This document shows positions 44,190 through 57,240 of a stretch of DNA of 64,000 nt, piece after piece. The stretch comes from Annona cherimola. Lineage: Eukaryota > Streptophyta > Magnoliopsida > Magnoliales > Annonaceae. Numbering within the stretch: position 1 is the stretch's first letter; each line of letters begins with the position of its first letter. The stretch lies in contig CM059972.1 in the NCBI GenBank assembly GCA_030490835.1, forward strand, positions 14,237,764-14,301,763, read 5' to 3'. The notes below the pieces were generated by a model, which saw only the letters and a program-made list of their open reading frames with translations, was not told the origin of the DNA and ran no database searches. Made by a program: the position numbers and the translations under genes.

Positions 44190-45840
44190 ACATTATCACG
44201 CCTCTGTGCACAGAGATAGAAATCACGCTGAAGTTTCCTACTCCATATTGTACTCATTCTTTAGCAAAGCTTCATTCTTCCGTTTGTAAGGTTATGATCG
44301 TTCTTTTCTGAAGCCTCAATTGTGGAGAATTTTTTTGTTCGTTTATACAATGTGATATATGAAATTACAATCAAGATTATTCGCATGAGAGATATATTGT
44401 AAGCTCTCACCGGAGATCAACTTTCCACCACAGCTCGAATACCTGACGTTAGGCCATGAGGCCAGCATGTGTGACCAACCGGGCATTTGGGGAGACGTAT
44501 ATTCATGAATTCCAATACAGTAACCTTGGACGTTCGATGTTGGACACTTAATGACAAATAACGATATGTATGATGTTATGCTCAACACCTAGTAGAATAA
44601 TGCCGGATAACTTCAACTAATAGACTAGACTCCTTTTCATCAAACCAAAAAGGACCACCTTTGTTGGACTCTAGTTTTGTATATGCATGTATTTTCAAGG
44701 CTGCTTAAATATTTTTTTTTAATGATTTTCAAATATAATTTCCATGATTTAAATCATTGATCTTGTAAAGCATACTAAATTAAGTTTACTTCTGAAGTTT
44801 CATGTCACACTAATTTGTATATACTAAAATATAAGAGCAATCATTCAATACATACATAAGCATGAAGGTTTCTATGCTTACTCTTATTTTTGAAATTTTA
44901 CTTATGTTTTTTAAAATCTAAATATTTTATCATGTTTAATATTTCTTGCTTTATGATAATAAAAAAATAAATTTCTCCGAAAACTTATATCCTCTAAAAA
45001 ATAGTGTCTTTGACAGTGAATATCTAATAATTAGAAATTTTAGAAAATGAGTAATGTAAATATCATATATAAAAGTTTGCAATACATGTAGTTTTTAAAA
45101 TCATAAATAAATATACATAGACATAAATGGTTTAGGTCTTTAAAAAATAGTCTAAAATTGAAAAATCAAGTAGCGACTTCCATGCTTGTGTGATGAGAGC
45201 TTATGGAAGTATTAAATCATTGCTCAAGGTATAAATATTATATGTCAATTAATAAATCTTAAGTAATGCAATTTCATTAATAAAATTGTTAATAACTTTC
45301 TAAGCATGCTATCCATAATCTAAACCGCTCATATTATAAAGCATGTTAAATTAGACTTATCTCTAAAATTTCACCCACTTATATATGCTAAGATCTAAAC
45401 ATTACAATATAATTAATTAAATCACAAGTTTGAACTCACATTATGACGTTAATTTAGTATGCACGTTGCTTTTTTTGGCACGTTTTTCAATATTATTTTA
45501 CTAATTTTTGATATATTTATATAAATATTTCTAAATTAAATAGTATTAAGAGTTTTCATGTCAATTTAAATATTCAAGATCTAAGTCCCACAAAATAGAT
45601 AAATATAAAGTCTTATTTGGACCTAAATTGATAAAAAAATTAATTTATTTTTATTTTTAAAAGATAATTGAATTTACATAGTCTAATTTAATATCATCAT
45701 ACTTTTTAAAATTTCGTTAAAAATTTTAAAATTATTTTTTCATATTTTAACTTTTTAAAGTTATATATTACTTTTATGTGATATATCCATCTCTACTTTT
45801 GAAAAATTTTGTTGTCGAAGATTAACTTTTTAAAACTTTA
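44190..45840. other. AT-rich intergenic DNA with a local repeat pair
   Basis: Segments 44735-44832 and 45298-45405 share the phrase AAAGCATNNTAAATTA and surrounding blocks, so they are diverged copies of one repeat. No gene is seen. Confidence 0.45.
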
Positions 45841-46100
45841 GGGTATGTTTGAGAAATGATAATTTTTTTATAAAATTTTTTATATATAAAAGCTTTTGAA
45901 ATATGAGAAAATTATGTCATATGATATGGGTAATAATGAGGAGCGAAGATAATAAAATTAAAATAAATAAGTTAGATATGTACATAAAGTTATATAGAAA
46001 TGGTTGAAAATAAGATAATTACAGAGAGTAAAAAACATGACAATTATGGAAAGTAAAAAATTTTAGATTGAAAAGTTTTATATTTTAACAAACAACGCCT
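45841..46100. mobile_element. Tourist-like MITE, degraded
   Basis: It starts GGGTATGTTTGAG, ends TTAACAAACAACGCC, and has the Tourist-like body (AAAGTAAAAAATTTTAGATTG...). The ends are no longer perfect. Confidence 0.62.
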
Positions 46101-46392
46101 TTTTTAATCTTCTTCCTCTTTAGAATATTAGCCCTCAAAGTTTTACTTGATTAATTACTTTTTGCTCTGCTTTAATTATTATTAAATTTTCTAATAAAGG
46201 CAAGGATTTCTAGTATTTTTGGATTGTTTTATTTGAACTCATAGGTATATGTATTTCTTTTATTTTAATTATTTCCTGTGTGCTCTTAGAGTACTCGTAG
46301 CCATGATCATTCCTCTCTCTACCAAGCAACATACTGATCATTCTAGGTCAACTTGAATTTTCAATGGTCTTGGTTCCTTCCACTCGTTGTTT

Positions 46393-46704
46393 TTAGGCAA
46401 CTTGTTTTTGTTCCCATCCTGAATTTTGTTGATGTTGCACAGTTTTTGTCTTTTTTAGACAATCATAAATTTTGTGTCCAATTTTATCACAGCTAATTAA
46501 ACATTCAACTGTTCCCACTTTACATTCTCCTTCATGCTTTCTTTTATCATTTCCATTTCCTCCCGAGTTTTTAGCAAGACTTCGTTTTACTCTTTTTCTT
46601 GAATTAACTTTCTTGATGATCCTTGCTTTACTTACAATGGAATCATAATCAGTAATTTGGCATATTTCATTTTTATCATGAATGTTGGGCTTCAAATATC
46701 TCAT
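46393..46704 (-). pseudogene. retroelement gag-like relic with a CCHC-like motif
   Basis: A 103-codon minus-strand frame: an N-terminal block (MRYLKPNIHDKNEI...DYDSIVSKARIIK) like the end of a Ty3/gypsy gag, a Lys/Arg-rich linker, and a degenerate zinc knuckle (CLISCDKIGHKIYDC), followed by Gln/Lys-rich sequence. No protease or polymerase is seen next to it. It could be a chance frame, but the order of the parts favours a gag relic. Confidence 0.45.
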
Positions 46705-47964
46705 AAATTTTCAAATTTTTACAAATTCTAAAAATCAATTATCATATTTTTAGCTTTTCTAAATAATTTAATACTAGCCTAGCCCTTTATGAACTTTATT
46801 ACTAAGCGTGATCCACTGTTTAAGTATTGTGCTTTGACTCAATATTTTGATATTAATACAGCTATAGTTGTTGTCTTTCGAATTTAGGACTAATGTTTTT
46901 ATCGATTTTATAAACCACCTATTTCATCAATTGAGATGAAGGGCGAGTCGAGCATGGAAATATAGACGTGGATCTCAACCGAGTAGAGATAAACTCTCGT
47001 ACCTGAGAGATGAGACGACGGAGACGATGGCAATAACAACGACAACACGTAGGATACGGTAAGTGGCTTTTGGTTTCTTGCATTCATATTTTATGTACAT
47101 TTTTAGTAGTAAAAGAAAGGCGTGGCATATAATTGACATCGGCGAAACGATGTTGCTATTAATAATTACATTGAAAGTTAGATTAAAAAAAATAACTTCA
47201 ATTGACTTATTAGATACGCTATTAAAAATTAACCTCTTCTACCCCAATTGAGATATGATCTTAGATTCATTCATATTTTTGACTTCATTCTTCCATGCAA
47301 TGTCACTTTCGCTAGCTAGCGTGCCAAATTGGCATCTATGAAGATTTTAATTAATACCAGTATACTACAGTAATGGAGATGGTCATACAACACGCTCTTC
47401 ATTTAAAATTACCAATACATTATGTTGCATACACGTAACTCAAAATTAGACCATCTAGCTAGATTTGTCCAAAATTGCGCTATACCTTTTCATAATTTGA
47501 GTCCACACAACAAACTTTTTGTTTGTTCATATGCTTAAATATAAACACAAGAATTATATTGATTAAATAATTTAAGCATATAAAAAATAGTAGATATGAT
47601 AATTAACTTTTTTTTTAATTGGTATTTATACAAGTGACAATTTTTATATTACAATCTAGTCCATTTACAACCTCACACTTAGAGAGAATTTTTTTCTTTA
47701 AACAGTTTTTTATTAAGGGAAAACTTGTAAAAACCCTACTTCAGGGAAGAAATTATAAACATTCTCACTATTTAAGGGGGACATGTAAAACTCCTCACCA
47801 AGGAGGGGAGATTTGAATGTGGGTAGGTTGGTTACTAGCCCTCCCATGTTACCGCAGAGGTAATTGCTTGGTGATAGTAAATATGATGATTAGCTTTAAT
47901 GCTTAAAAAAAGATGTGATATGGAAAATTATTCCCAATGTAATTTGGCAGAGGTATTTTCCCTA
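46705..47964. other. AT-rich intergenic DNA
   Basis: Bases 47680-47870 contain a T-rich start and, on the minus strand, a B-box-like ATTCAAATCTCC, possibly an old antisense SINE. Otherwise nothing is recognised. Confidence 0.4.
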
Positions 47965-48100
47965 AAATTATTAGGGTAATTTGCAAATTTACTGACATAT
48001 TTTGACCATAACTACACTCATATAATTTCAATAATTATAAATAATCTCTACATAGTTTTATCATAATTGCAAGCTTACCCAAGGCTTCTTTTTTCCTTAC
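47965..48100. repeat. single arm of an ATTTGCAAAT-ended hairpin element
   Basis: GGGTAATTTGCAAATTTAC followed by CATAGTTTTATCATAATTGC matches the left arms at 42078 and 53646. Confidence 0.55.
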
Positions 48101-48262
48101 CTTGCAGTCACCTGTTGTTAGTAGGATGTTTAGATATTTTTACAATGACCAAAATATCTTTACGGTTAATTACGTGCTCATTTTCATCAGCTGCTTGGTG
48201 CATTGTCACATCATCCTTGATGTGGTTGGCTTAAGATAGCTGTTGCCAATTTATTGCCAAAC

Positions 48263-48593
48263 GACCTTTTAAGGTCAGTTTAAAATCATATTTTTATTAA
48301 ATTTTTTTTTATAAACATGTTAATCTAGTTATATTTAATCTATAATCAAGTTTTAATATTTTTGGATATGTGTATATATTTATTTTAGATTTAAAAAAAG
48401 GTATTTAAGTCATTTTAAATAATTTAAAATGACTTAAATACCCTTTTTTAAAAATCCAAATAAATATATACATATATTCAAAAATGGTAAAACTTGATTT
48501 ATAAATTAAATATAACTAGATTAACATGTTTATTAAAAAAAATTCATAAAAAACAAAAAAAATATGATTCTGGACTGGACCGGTCTTAAAAGA
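48263..48593. mobile_element. fold-back MITE with CCTTTTAAGG-type end
   Basis: Long near-perfect hairpin: the centre is AAGTCATTTTAAATAATTTA with its mirror, and the flanking arms carry the shared core (TAATCTAGTTATATTTAATC, mirrored at 48510). Ends GACCTTTTAAGGTC and GGACCGGTCTTAAAAGATC. Confidence 0.8.
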
Positions 48594-49900
48594 TCCTCCT
48601 CCAATTTAATTTTTTCTTTAAGCGTGATGAGAAGAACTGTCGTTACTTGCTAGATTTGTCGCTATGAAGTATGAACGCCCAAAATGAGGTGGATTTGCAT
48701 ATTTTGGTGGTGGGCCATTGCTGATGGACGCAATCATCATGTCTGTATCGCTGTTGAGACGACGGCCAGATTTGCTAGCCAAGGCGTGCGCTGCTCAGCT
48801 GGATGATGGAGATGGTAAACTGCTGTGCTTGAACGACCGAGATTTGCAGGAGAGACAATCACGAATGGAGTTTCGTCAACAGATTTGAGGTAATCAACCG
48901 TCCATTACTTGGTTCTGGTTGGGGGGTTAGGAAGATGGATGATAGCAGAGGAGGCATGTGTCCGGATCGCTGATTGCTTCCACAAAGGTCGATGCCCATG
49001 GCTGCTGCTGACCTGCTGTGGGTTGGGAAGAAAGACGAGAGGACACGAAGTTCGATACTCGGGCGGCGCACGGAAACCCATGCAGGTGCAGAAGACGTAT
49101 AATTTAATTGAATCATAAATACATTTTGCAATCTCTCAGTAGATTTTAATATGAATGCGCTGTTCCTCCAGCGTTAATCATGGAGCCGTTGGCATCAATC
49201 AGGGAAGATGGAATACCTATTTTGGTACGCTGTCCGTGTATATTTCAGGCAAAAGTGGAGTTGAAAATTCGGGGTGCCCAAAGGGCAATTTCATAAAAAA
49301 AAAAAAAAAAACTTAATCATTCATCAACTCGGTACAGACTATGCCTGAGTTATTCGTAATTTCTAAAATAATTAAATTATGTGAATATATTTGTCTATTA
49401 CCCCTCATTATTAGGTCGGCTGGGTGTTGATCACAATCTTGGAAAATTATGAAGTTCAGTGTGCAGTGGTGTTTGGGTCAAAAGCTTCTTTCTTTATTTT
49501 ATTTGTTGGGTAGGATAAAGATACCCAAGAAAACAAGGGGGACAGGTGAGGGGCCACAGCAACGTAAGGCATGTGGTGTTGGTGGGGGAGGTTGTATTAT
49601 TAATTGAATGAATAATGAGGCTATAAAAAGGTATAAGATTTATATCCTAATGAATAAATGGGTGTTCACATGACATTAATGGTAGTCTCACCTACATTTA
49701 GTTGGATGGTACTCCATAAATCGTTTCCCACCCCCATCCAAATTAAAATTAGAAGATATGTTAAGATGGTTAGGTCACTATTCAATGCGTACAAATGTGT
49801 ATATATATATGTACCGAGCCTCGTTGCATACAGATATTTTGAATTTTTTGAATTTTTTTGTTTTCCTTCTATTTTAATATGGGTATACATGTAATTTTAT
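48594..49900. other. mixed intergenic DNA, unidentified
   Basis: A GC-richer block (48660-49090) has overlapping frames on both strands and no domain. An A run lies at about 49295-49311. No gene is supported. Confidence 0.4.
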
Positions 49901-50110
49901 AAAATTTCGCATGCATTTCTTGTTATAATTTCAAAAAATAATAATTTTCATCGAAATTTTAGACTAATTTTTTGAAAGTATATAAAAATTCAAAAATGAC
50001 CAATTTTAATACATGAATTAAATATATCTAGGTCCACATAAAAATAAAAAACTCAAAGCACTGTTACGCAAGAAGGCTAAGTATATACGTACGGACTGAA
50101 CATGAACTCA
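49901..50110. repeat. partial core-sharing fold-back element
   Basis: The complement of 49985-50050 carries the core order (CTAGATATATTTAATTCATG, then AAAATTGGTCATTTTTGAA). The left arm is degraded. Confidence 0.45.
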
Positions 50111-50526
50111 CCTTTGAGTATTAATTTCTAAATTATGCTATCAATTCAATTGGTGAAAGGTAATATTTCAAAATTAATCAAACTTTGTGTAATTTAAGGG
50201 ATAGAATGAGATTTTTAAATTTTTAATATTACCTTTTCAATTCTCATACAATTTTCCATTTAAAAATATATAATAATCTTACTTTTTTACATTCTCAATA
50301 CAATTTCTTATTTTCCAATGTATTCAAATCTCATGCCATTAGATGTTTACGAATAGTACTTGAGTTTATCATACTACATTGATACGATCTGCAAAACTTT
50401 ATTCTTTTAAATAAAGCTAGATTTTTATTTTAAGATAACAGCTTATATTATTTTGTCGAGATTCACACTTCAAAATTGAAGCTTTAAGTAGGACAAGTGA
50501 ACTGAAAAAAAGACAATATTGTATAA

Positions 50527-50990
50527 GGCACATATATCCACAAAATTTATCCTTAATTTTATTTATATCTATAAACTTTCAAAAATTACATATATTTAGT
50601 ATTTTATCTAAAATTCTATTTATACTCAAGCTATTAGGGATTTATTAAAGAAGCAATTAGTTCTCTTGTGAAAAAACGAATTACAAATATGCTCAAGTCC
50701 TAATATAACTTGGGATTGGTTTTCTCAAAGTTAAAAAATCACATTTAAATAATAAAAAAAGGTAGAAACATAAAAGTAGCAAAAATTCATTACAGTGTGA
50801 ATTTTGAGTTATAAAATCATAACATATTCTTCGTTTCACATGAGGAGCTAACAACACCATTCATAGATCCGTAATAGTATAAATATAAATGAAATTTTAG
50901 ATAAAATAAGTGGGTACATTTAGAATTTTTGAAAGTTTACGGGTAAGTGTAATTAGGGTAAAATTAGGGAGTATATGTGGAATTTGCAAT
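50527..50990. mobile_element. long-hairpin MITE with ATATATCCACAAAATTT-type end
   Basis: The left arm 50527-50640 is mirrored by 50880-50990; for example AACTTTCAAAAATTAC pairs with GAATTTTTGAAAGTTTAC. The loop of about 240 bp has no coding sequence. Confidence 0.72.
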
Positions 50991-51054
50991 ATTATATATT
51001 ATTAATTTTTTTGAAAAAATTTTAATATAAAAAATTTATGAAAAATTCATCTTA

Positions 51055-51515
51055 TATGATAACTTTAATCCCTAATTCTTAATATACTCATATATTTTCA
51101 TAAATTTCTCATACCTATTATGTTCGATCCTAAAATTTTATTATATCCATGTCATTAACACAATCGTTATTTATCTTATTGCAAAAATAATTTTCTCTTC
51201 AAATTTCTCTAATTAAAAATTAAGCCCTAATTTAACTCTTGAATTATTTGATGTCACTTGATAATTTATCATAATCAATTGAGTCATATTAGAATTAAAG
51301 TATTTTAATTAGAAAATTGTGGAGGGACGAAATTGTATTTTTAGTGAAGTAGATGACTGCTTGTTTATGATATGAATACGATAAGAATTTAGAATCAAAT
51401 ATTATAGGTACGAGTTTCTTCAAAAAAATATTATGAGTATAAGAAAAATTTATAACATATTATGAGTATATTAAGCATTGGATGCAAATGTTGTAAGTAT
51501 AAGAAGAATTTTATC
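51055..51515. mobile_element. fold-back MITE, end type E, diverged copy
   Basis: Same order of blocks as 42143-42611 (TCATAAATTTCTCATACC... and TTTTAATTAGAAAATTGTGG). The right arm has gained a short direct duplication near 51405-51450. Confidence 0.65.
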
Positions 51516-51704
51516 GAATGTTATTAAATTGGTACACATGTGGCATCCAAAGCTTTGGTTTGCAAATGAATTTTAAGTTGATAACAGGCAAGGTTCATCA
51601 CGCATGTATTAATAATACACTGGTGGATGGTATAATAAGTCCTTTGGCATCGGCGTACGTAGGAGATTAATTAGTGAGGAAGAGATGAGGAAGAAAAAAA
51701 GGGA

Positions 51705-52108
51705 GCGCAATTCAGTGCACCCGGGTGCATTCAGCCTCAACGCACCCGGGTGCACTGCACCTATTTTTTTTTATTTTTTTTTGGAAATTTTTTCATGAAG
51801 CTGTTAATATAAGTTTATTTAACATATGTATCAATTTTTACTATTTTTGGATATTTTTAGATATTTTTTTTAGATTTTTAAAAATCAGTGGCATTTTTCG
51901 TAATTTTAAATTACCGAAATTGCCACTGATTTTTAAAAATCTAAAAAAAATATCTAAAAATATCCAAAAATAGTAAAAATTGATACATATGTTAAATAAA
52001 CCTATATTAACCATTGTATACAAAAATTTCCAAAAAAAATAAAAAAAAATAGGTGCAGTGCACCCGGGTGCGTTGAGGCTGAATGCACCCGGGTGCACTG
52101 AATTGCGC
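51705..52108. mobile_element. near-perfect long-hairpin MITE, end type B (best-preserved copy)
   Basis: The two 200-base halves are almost exact inverted copies: GCGCAATTCAGTGCACCCGG at the left end and its complement at the right end, with GCATTCAGCC and its mirror just inside, down to a small loop near 51900-51915 (CGTAATTTTAAATTACCG). The shared core lies in both arms. It looks like the youngest member in the window. Confidence 0.9.
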
Positions 52109-53645
52109 AGCATATGGAAGCTTCTAATGTCTCTACCTAACATGTTGAAAAAGGGTAAGGTAGGTGAAGGTCGAAAAGCAGTTCTTCTGTATTTTTTTGC
52201 GTGTTGTCCCCACCATTAGAGCCCACTCTTCTCTAGCTTGTACCCAATACACTGATGTTGCTTCCTTGCAATTCCATTTCCCTAATTGCGTAATTGCTTT
52301 ATCAGGCTAATTAATTGGGTTTTCTTGTCAGCACATGGGGGTTGAAAGTTCACCACAGGTCAGTTTATAATGATAAACGCAGGCAAATACATTTGTAGCA
52401 AACATAGACACTTACAGTTAAACAAAAATCGTTGCATATAATGTGATGTGTAGGTTAAATTTGTTGCATACAAGGTTATATGTAACAAAATTTTAAAAAT
52501 GACTGCAGCATATATCAACCAAATATGTAACTCATTTGTTTGCAACATAGCTGCATATACTTATTTGCAGTCAAATGACATCATATGCAAACAACTCCAT
52601 ATTATATGCAACCAAAAATAATTGTTGCATTTAAGTAAATTTGTTTTATTGCCAGCTAATTAAAGGTAGATAATTTGGAAAATGGAACTTTCTTAAGACA
52701 GCTAGTTTGCTTATACATTCTGTATGCATATGGAGCTTTTACAAACCTTGAAATCCATTCTGGTCAGATGTAGTCATGTAGAATCCACAAAAAGTAAAAA
52801 TTTTAATTAATTTTCAAGAAATTTATTAAATTAATCTTATGTCTTGACAATCTTTACGGGGAAATATTCGATTCCAATTAGTTGCACTTATCAATCGTAT
52901 TATTTATTTCTACATGTTTAATTATGAATATAAAAATCACCTCAATTGTAAATTTTTTAATGAAAATATCATTGCAAATTTAGGTGGGGTATACAAATAT
53001 ATTCGGAAATAGTACTAATTAAATCAAGAGGCTCTGTCAAATTAATTGCTAGACATAAATTCCAGTAATATTAGATAGTGTTACACGTAAGTCATGTTAA
53101 ACACAAAAGACGGGTCCATTCCAATGGTCCATGATTAATTAGTTAATTAGGAAAGAACATCAACAAAAAATATATATATTCCTCACCAACGCTTTCCATC
53201 TTCCTTCCCAGTTGGGTTTTTATTATTGAATACTATGCTTACGAGATAACCAAACCGGAGTATCAGAACTTCATCGGGAAAAAAAATAATAATAATAAAA
53301 AAGAACCGGCGTATCAGAAGAAAGTATCCAACGCATGCGTGAGATCTATCTTTCTTCGCGGACCAGTGCATGCAGGTGCAACACATCTCTTTCCCCACCT
53401 TGAAATACTTAGAAGAGTGTAAAGAGATAATTGAAAAAATATTTGCTGATAAATTAAGTGACACGTCATTACTATAGTATTATTTTTTAATATGGATGAG
53501 TGATATGTCTTGGCTGTACTTCCATTTTCCTGCTATTATTATACAAATTGGCGGTCACATGTGCTGGCTACACTAGTATTTTAATTTGTTAATACTAAAT
53601 TCCAAATACTTCATCATCTCTAGAGTGTAGATAGTAATTTTTTGG
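52109..53645. other. AT-rich intergenic DNA with a GTTGCATA motif cluster
   Basis: Bases 52380-52640 contain at least six GTTGCATA / TATGCAAC-type words in both orientations, as in subterminal regions of some DNA transposons. No terminal repeat is found around them. No gene is seen. Confidence 0.4.
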
Positions 53646-54153
53646 TGGGGTAATTTGCATATATATATATATATATATCCACATAGTTTGACTAAAATTA
53701 CAAATATACCAATTTAATTTCATGAATTATATATTACGTCATATAGTTTTACCAAAATTGCATATAACCCCATGTGACCTTTTTTCTGTTAGTGATCATT
53801 AATACGTGTGTTAGAATATTAGATAATGATCCTATTCAAAGCTATAGTAACTCACTTTCATTCATCCTCAGAAAATCTCTCCTTCTACGCGATCTCTTTT
53901 CCGAATATGCTACCTGCACAACTGAGTGATTCATAGCAATGAAATTCTAATATAGCTTCGAACATGGTATTTCCTTCATTATTCAATTTCTAATATATAT
54001 TTTATCAGTTGCTAACAAATAAGAGATCACACAGGGGTTATGTGCAATTTGGTAAAACCATGTGAGAGGAACATATAATTTGTGAAACTACATAGGTATA
54101 TCTACAATTTCGAAACTATGTGGGTATATATGCAAATTACTCTTTTTTAGTGG
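53646..54153. mobile_element. long-hairpin MITE with GTAATTTGCATATA ends
   Basis: The left end GGGGTAATTTGCATATATA and the right end TATATGCAAATTACTC are complementary. Arms of about 150 bases (CACATAGTTTGACTAAAATT..., mirrored by TTTGGTAAAACCATGTGAGA...) enclose a loop of about 200 bases. Confidence 0.78.
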
Positions 54154-54321
54154 GTAGAATCTTGGAGCAACCCTCATGGTATTTTCCCGTTCATAAATTA
54201 TTATTTTCAAATGGCTTCAATTATTTAATTTTTCTCTTTTTTATGTCATTTTTCCCTTCATGATCCATTAAATCTTGAAATATAAAACGGGTAAGATGAG
54301 GTGAAGTGGGAGCTAGGTATA

Positions 54322-54486
54322 TTTTTTTTTATGATGTCACTTCCTTGGATGACTAACAACTTATAGAAGACAATTCTGTAAAAGAGGCAAACTGAGGTAA
54401 GTATCTCTACCTAACTCCGATTTGACTTACCACTCCACATGCACTCATATACACTCACGTTAACCACTTAGTCATCCAAGCAGTAA
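54322..54486 (-). mobile_element. antisense SINE-like element, copy 1
   Basis: It starts with a T run (the A tail on the other strand), then CACTTCCTTGGATGACTAAC, and ends TTAGTCATCCAAGCAGTAAT. The same layout is found at 55484-55708. Confidence 0.55.
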
Positions 54487-55483
54487 TAAAAGAGTTGGAA
54501 ATTAAATGCACTTGTTGTATATATAGTTAAAAGCTTATTGCGGACAAGATCATTTTGCATAACATAAATAAAAGTTAGTTATATATAAGTGTTTATTCAT
54601 TTTATACATCATTTTTATAATATATATTTAAAATCTAAACTACTCATCCTATTTATGTTTTTAAAACACAGTGGAGTACTACAAATATGAACTTATAAAA
54701 TTCCTTGGAAATAAGTTTGGAAACGTTGACCTGCACGGATTTTTTATTGGAATAATTTTCAAGATCTTCCTGACAAATTAAATAAACCATATCATGGTCT
54801 TCATCGATCTTATACAAATGCTAGAGTTTGTAAAAGATCTAAAATGTACATGATGTGCCTAGGTACATTGAGTAAGTACGTACACACATATAGTAATTTT
54901 GATGAATTAATATTTTATTTTAATTATGATAAGGTGCATGCTGAAAACCCTGTTCCACTATTTGAACCGCACAATGCTCAAGCAAAGTCATCTCATGTGA
55001 TGGAGGAAATAGTATAAAGGGAGATGCATGTGGAGATGATTGAAACCTGCACCCAACAGACACCGCTAAGAAACAATAATAACATTTCAAAAAACATATA
55101 TGCAAGACAGAGAGCTATTTATTATGATAGGTATTTAGTGGGTCATGCTTCTTTTATTGTTTCGTTGGTAGAAGATTGAGGCAAATGGTCCTCTCCTCAG
55201 GATAACATCATGCGTACCTTTCTCTTCCTCTAGGAACTCAATCTTGATTGGTATATGCAAATGCATGCACTTGTTCACCCGGTCACACGACCCACCTTGA
55301 AAATCGGTGGCATTCACTATGAGGTCTTAGCAAAGCATACCCTGTAACTTTGTTTAGTGGTAAACTAAAGACTCTGATTTAGATATTTACAAAAGAATCC
55401 AGCCAAGTTTCTATAAGTTATGCGTAAAATTAACTCTAAACTTATGGAATTAACTCTTAGGATTCATCTGGATATTCAACAAA
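54487..55483. other. AT-rich intergenic DNA
   Basis: Short frames on the minus strand (54920-55105, 55135-55317) have no domain. Confidence 0.4.
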
Positions 55484-55708
55484 TTTTTTTTTTTTTTGAG
55501 TGTGGGTATTGAATGAAATTTATTTTGAAGGTTTTGGGACATTTTGTTTATTACGACATCTTCTTGGATGACTAAGCAACTAATGAAGGACAATTCTAAG
55601 TGTGGAGTAACGAAGCAAATGCCTTCACCTAACTTTGAACCCTAAACCTTCCAACCTACATATCCTTGTACACACTAACATCAACTATTTGATCATCCAA
55701 GCGATAAC
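55484..55708 (-). mobile_element. antisense SINE-like element, copy 2
   Basis: T run at 55484-55497, then a body with CATCTTCTTGGATGACTAAG. On the minus strand a B-box-like GGGTTCAAAGT lies at 55632-55642 and an A-box-like TGGATGATCAAATAG near the other end. A polymerase III-derived retroposon is the best reading. Confidence 0.58.
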
Positions 55709-57240
55709 AGGATGAAGTAATACTTTTTGTTAATGAAGAGGGATGGAGTAATGCTTAATTAGCTACTTTTTATGAATAAAAATTCTCCACAAGTCGTGTT
55801 TCCAATTTAATGGGATTTAGCTAAAAGCACTATTGCCTATCAATGAGGGCATTTTTTCCCTTATGGGTCAAAATTGTGGCTAGTTGTATCGCATCAAAGT
55901 TTGTCTAACCTTGAGTCTGCTTTTGAAATTTTATTGGACTATATTTTTTTATATTGGGTTGGGGCAAGGTTAGTTTGACTTTTATATTTTTTAATAAATC
56001 TTAGAATAAACTTCAAGTTGTCTCAGTTAGTAATAGGATGATGAATCGAGTTAAAAATATAGGTCAAGTAAGATGAATTTAAGAATTTACATTCCTATCG
56101 AACATAAAGACACATTCATATTAAAAGTAAACATCATTACTAAAATAAAAATGAGTTCATATAGTGCAATTTTATTAAAATAGATTAATGAAACATACCT
56201 CATTTAAAATAAATTTTGAGATTTAAAAAATATTTTCCTAAAATAATAATATTTTTTGCTAATATTTTCAAAATACTGAAAAATATTATTATATGTAAGA
56301 GTTATATATGTGCAAATTTCTCTTGTTAATTCTTATATTATTGATATAGTTAATCATAAATAGTGTGAGGATTTTGAAAGAGAATAAGAAAAAATTAAAA
56401 ATAGCTTATAATTTTTAATAAATGAATATATAGGGCGTGAGTTAAGATTCTTCGAGATGGGACATAGTCGACTCATCCCAACCCTATTTTTAATTTTGGG
56501 TTATAATTTTATATTGAATTATAAAATAGTGATTTCATATTGTAAAAAATGAGTGATCATGGTAGGTCATAGCTGGACTCACCTAAATTTCCTCCCTAGG
56601 TTTCTTCGTATATGTGTGAACAAATGTAACCTTATGTAGGTAAACATTAATTAAAATTAATTTTGCAAAATTATGAAACTCATTGCAAATAAGTAAACTA
56701 GAAGGCTTATAGTTGGACAACGTTAATTTCGGTCTAGTCCAGTCCAGGGAAAAAGAAAAAGAAAAAATAAATTCTCCACTTTTCTTATACGAGGTTATAT
56801 TGTAACTACTTAATAACACTACTTTTTTAATTATTGATGTATTATTTTATATAACTATCTTATCCATTTTATAGTTATTAGTTTTTTACTTTAATAATCA
56901 TTTTTGTCATTGAACATTATTTTTTTAGTTTTTAAAATCTTTACCATAATTTTTTCTTCCTCTCTTTTTCTTTTACAATGGGCATATTTTGCCAAAAAAC
57001 TAATAAGTCAGGTTCCAAAGATCTCTCCTTGGATGTTGGGTAAAACTACATGAGATTTAATAAAACGGAAGTTGATAAAGTTAAAGCTGACCAAAATCTT
57101 AAGGATAAATCCTTTGTTTGAGCAAATAAAATTTTAAATTTTATTATGTAGCCAAAGACGGTAGTACGTAGCTTATGTTCAAAAAATTTTCATGGATATA
57201 TGGCACCACCGGTTTAAATACCCATCTTTTTAAATTTTTA
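55709..57240. other. AT-rich intergenic DNA
   Basis: Bases 56790-56960 carry body phrases of a Tourist-like MITE without ends. No gene is recognised. Confidence 0.4.
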
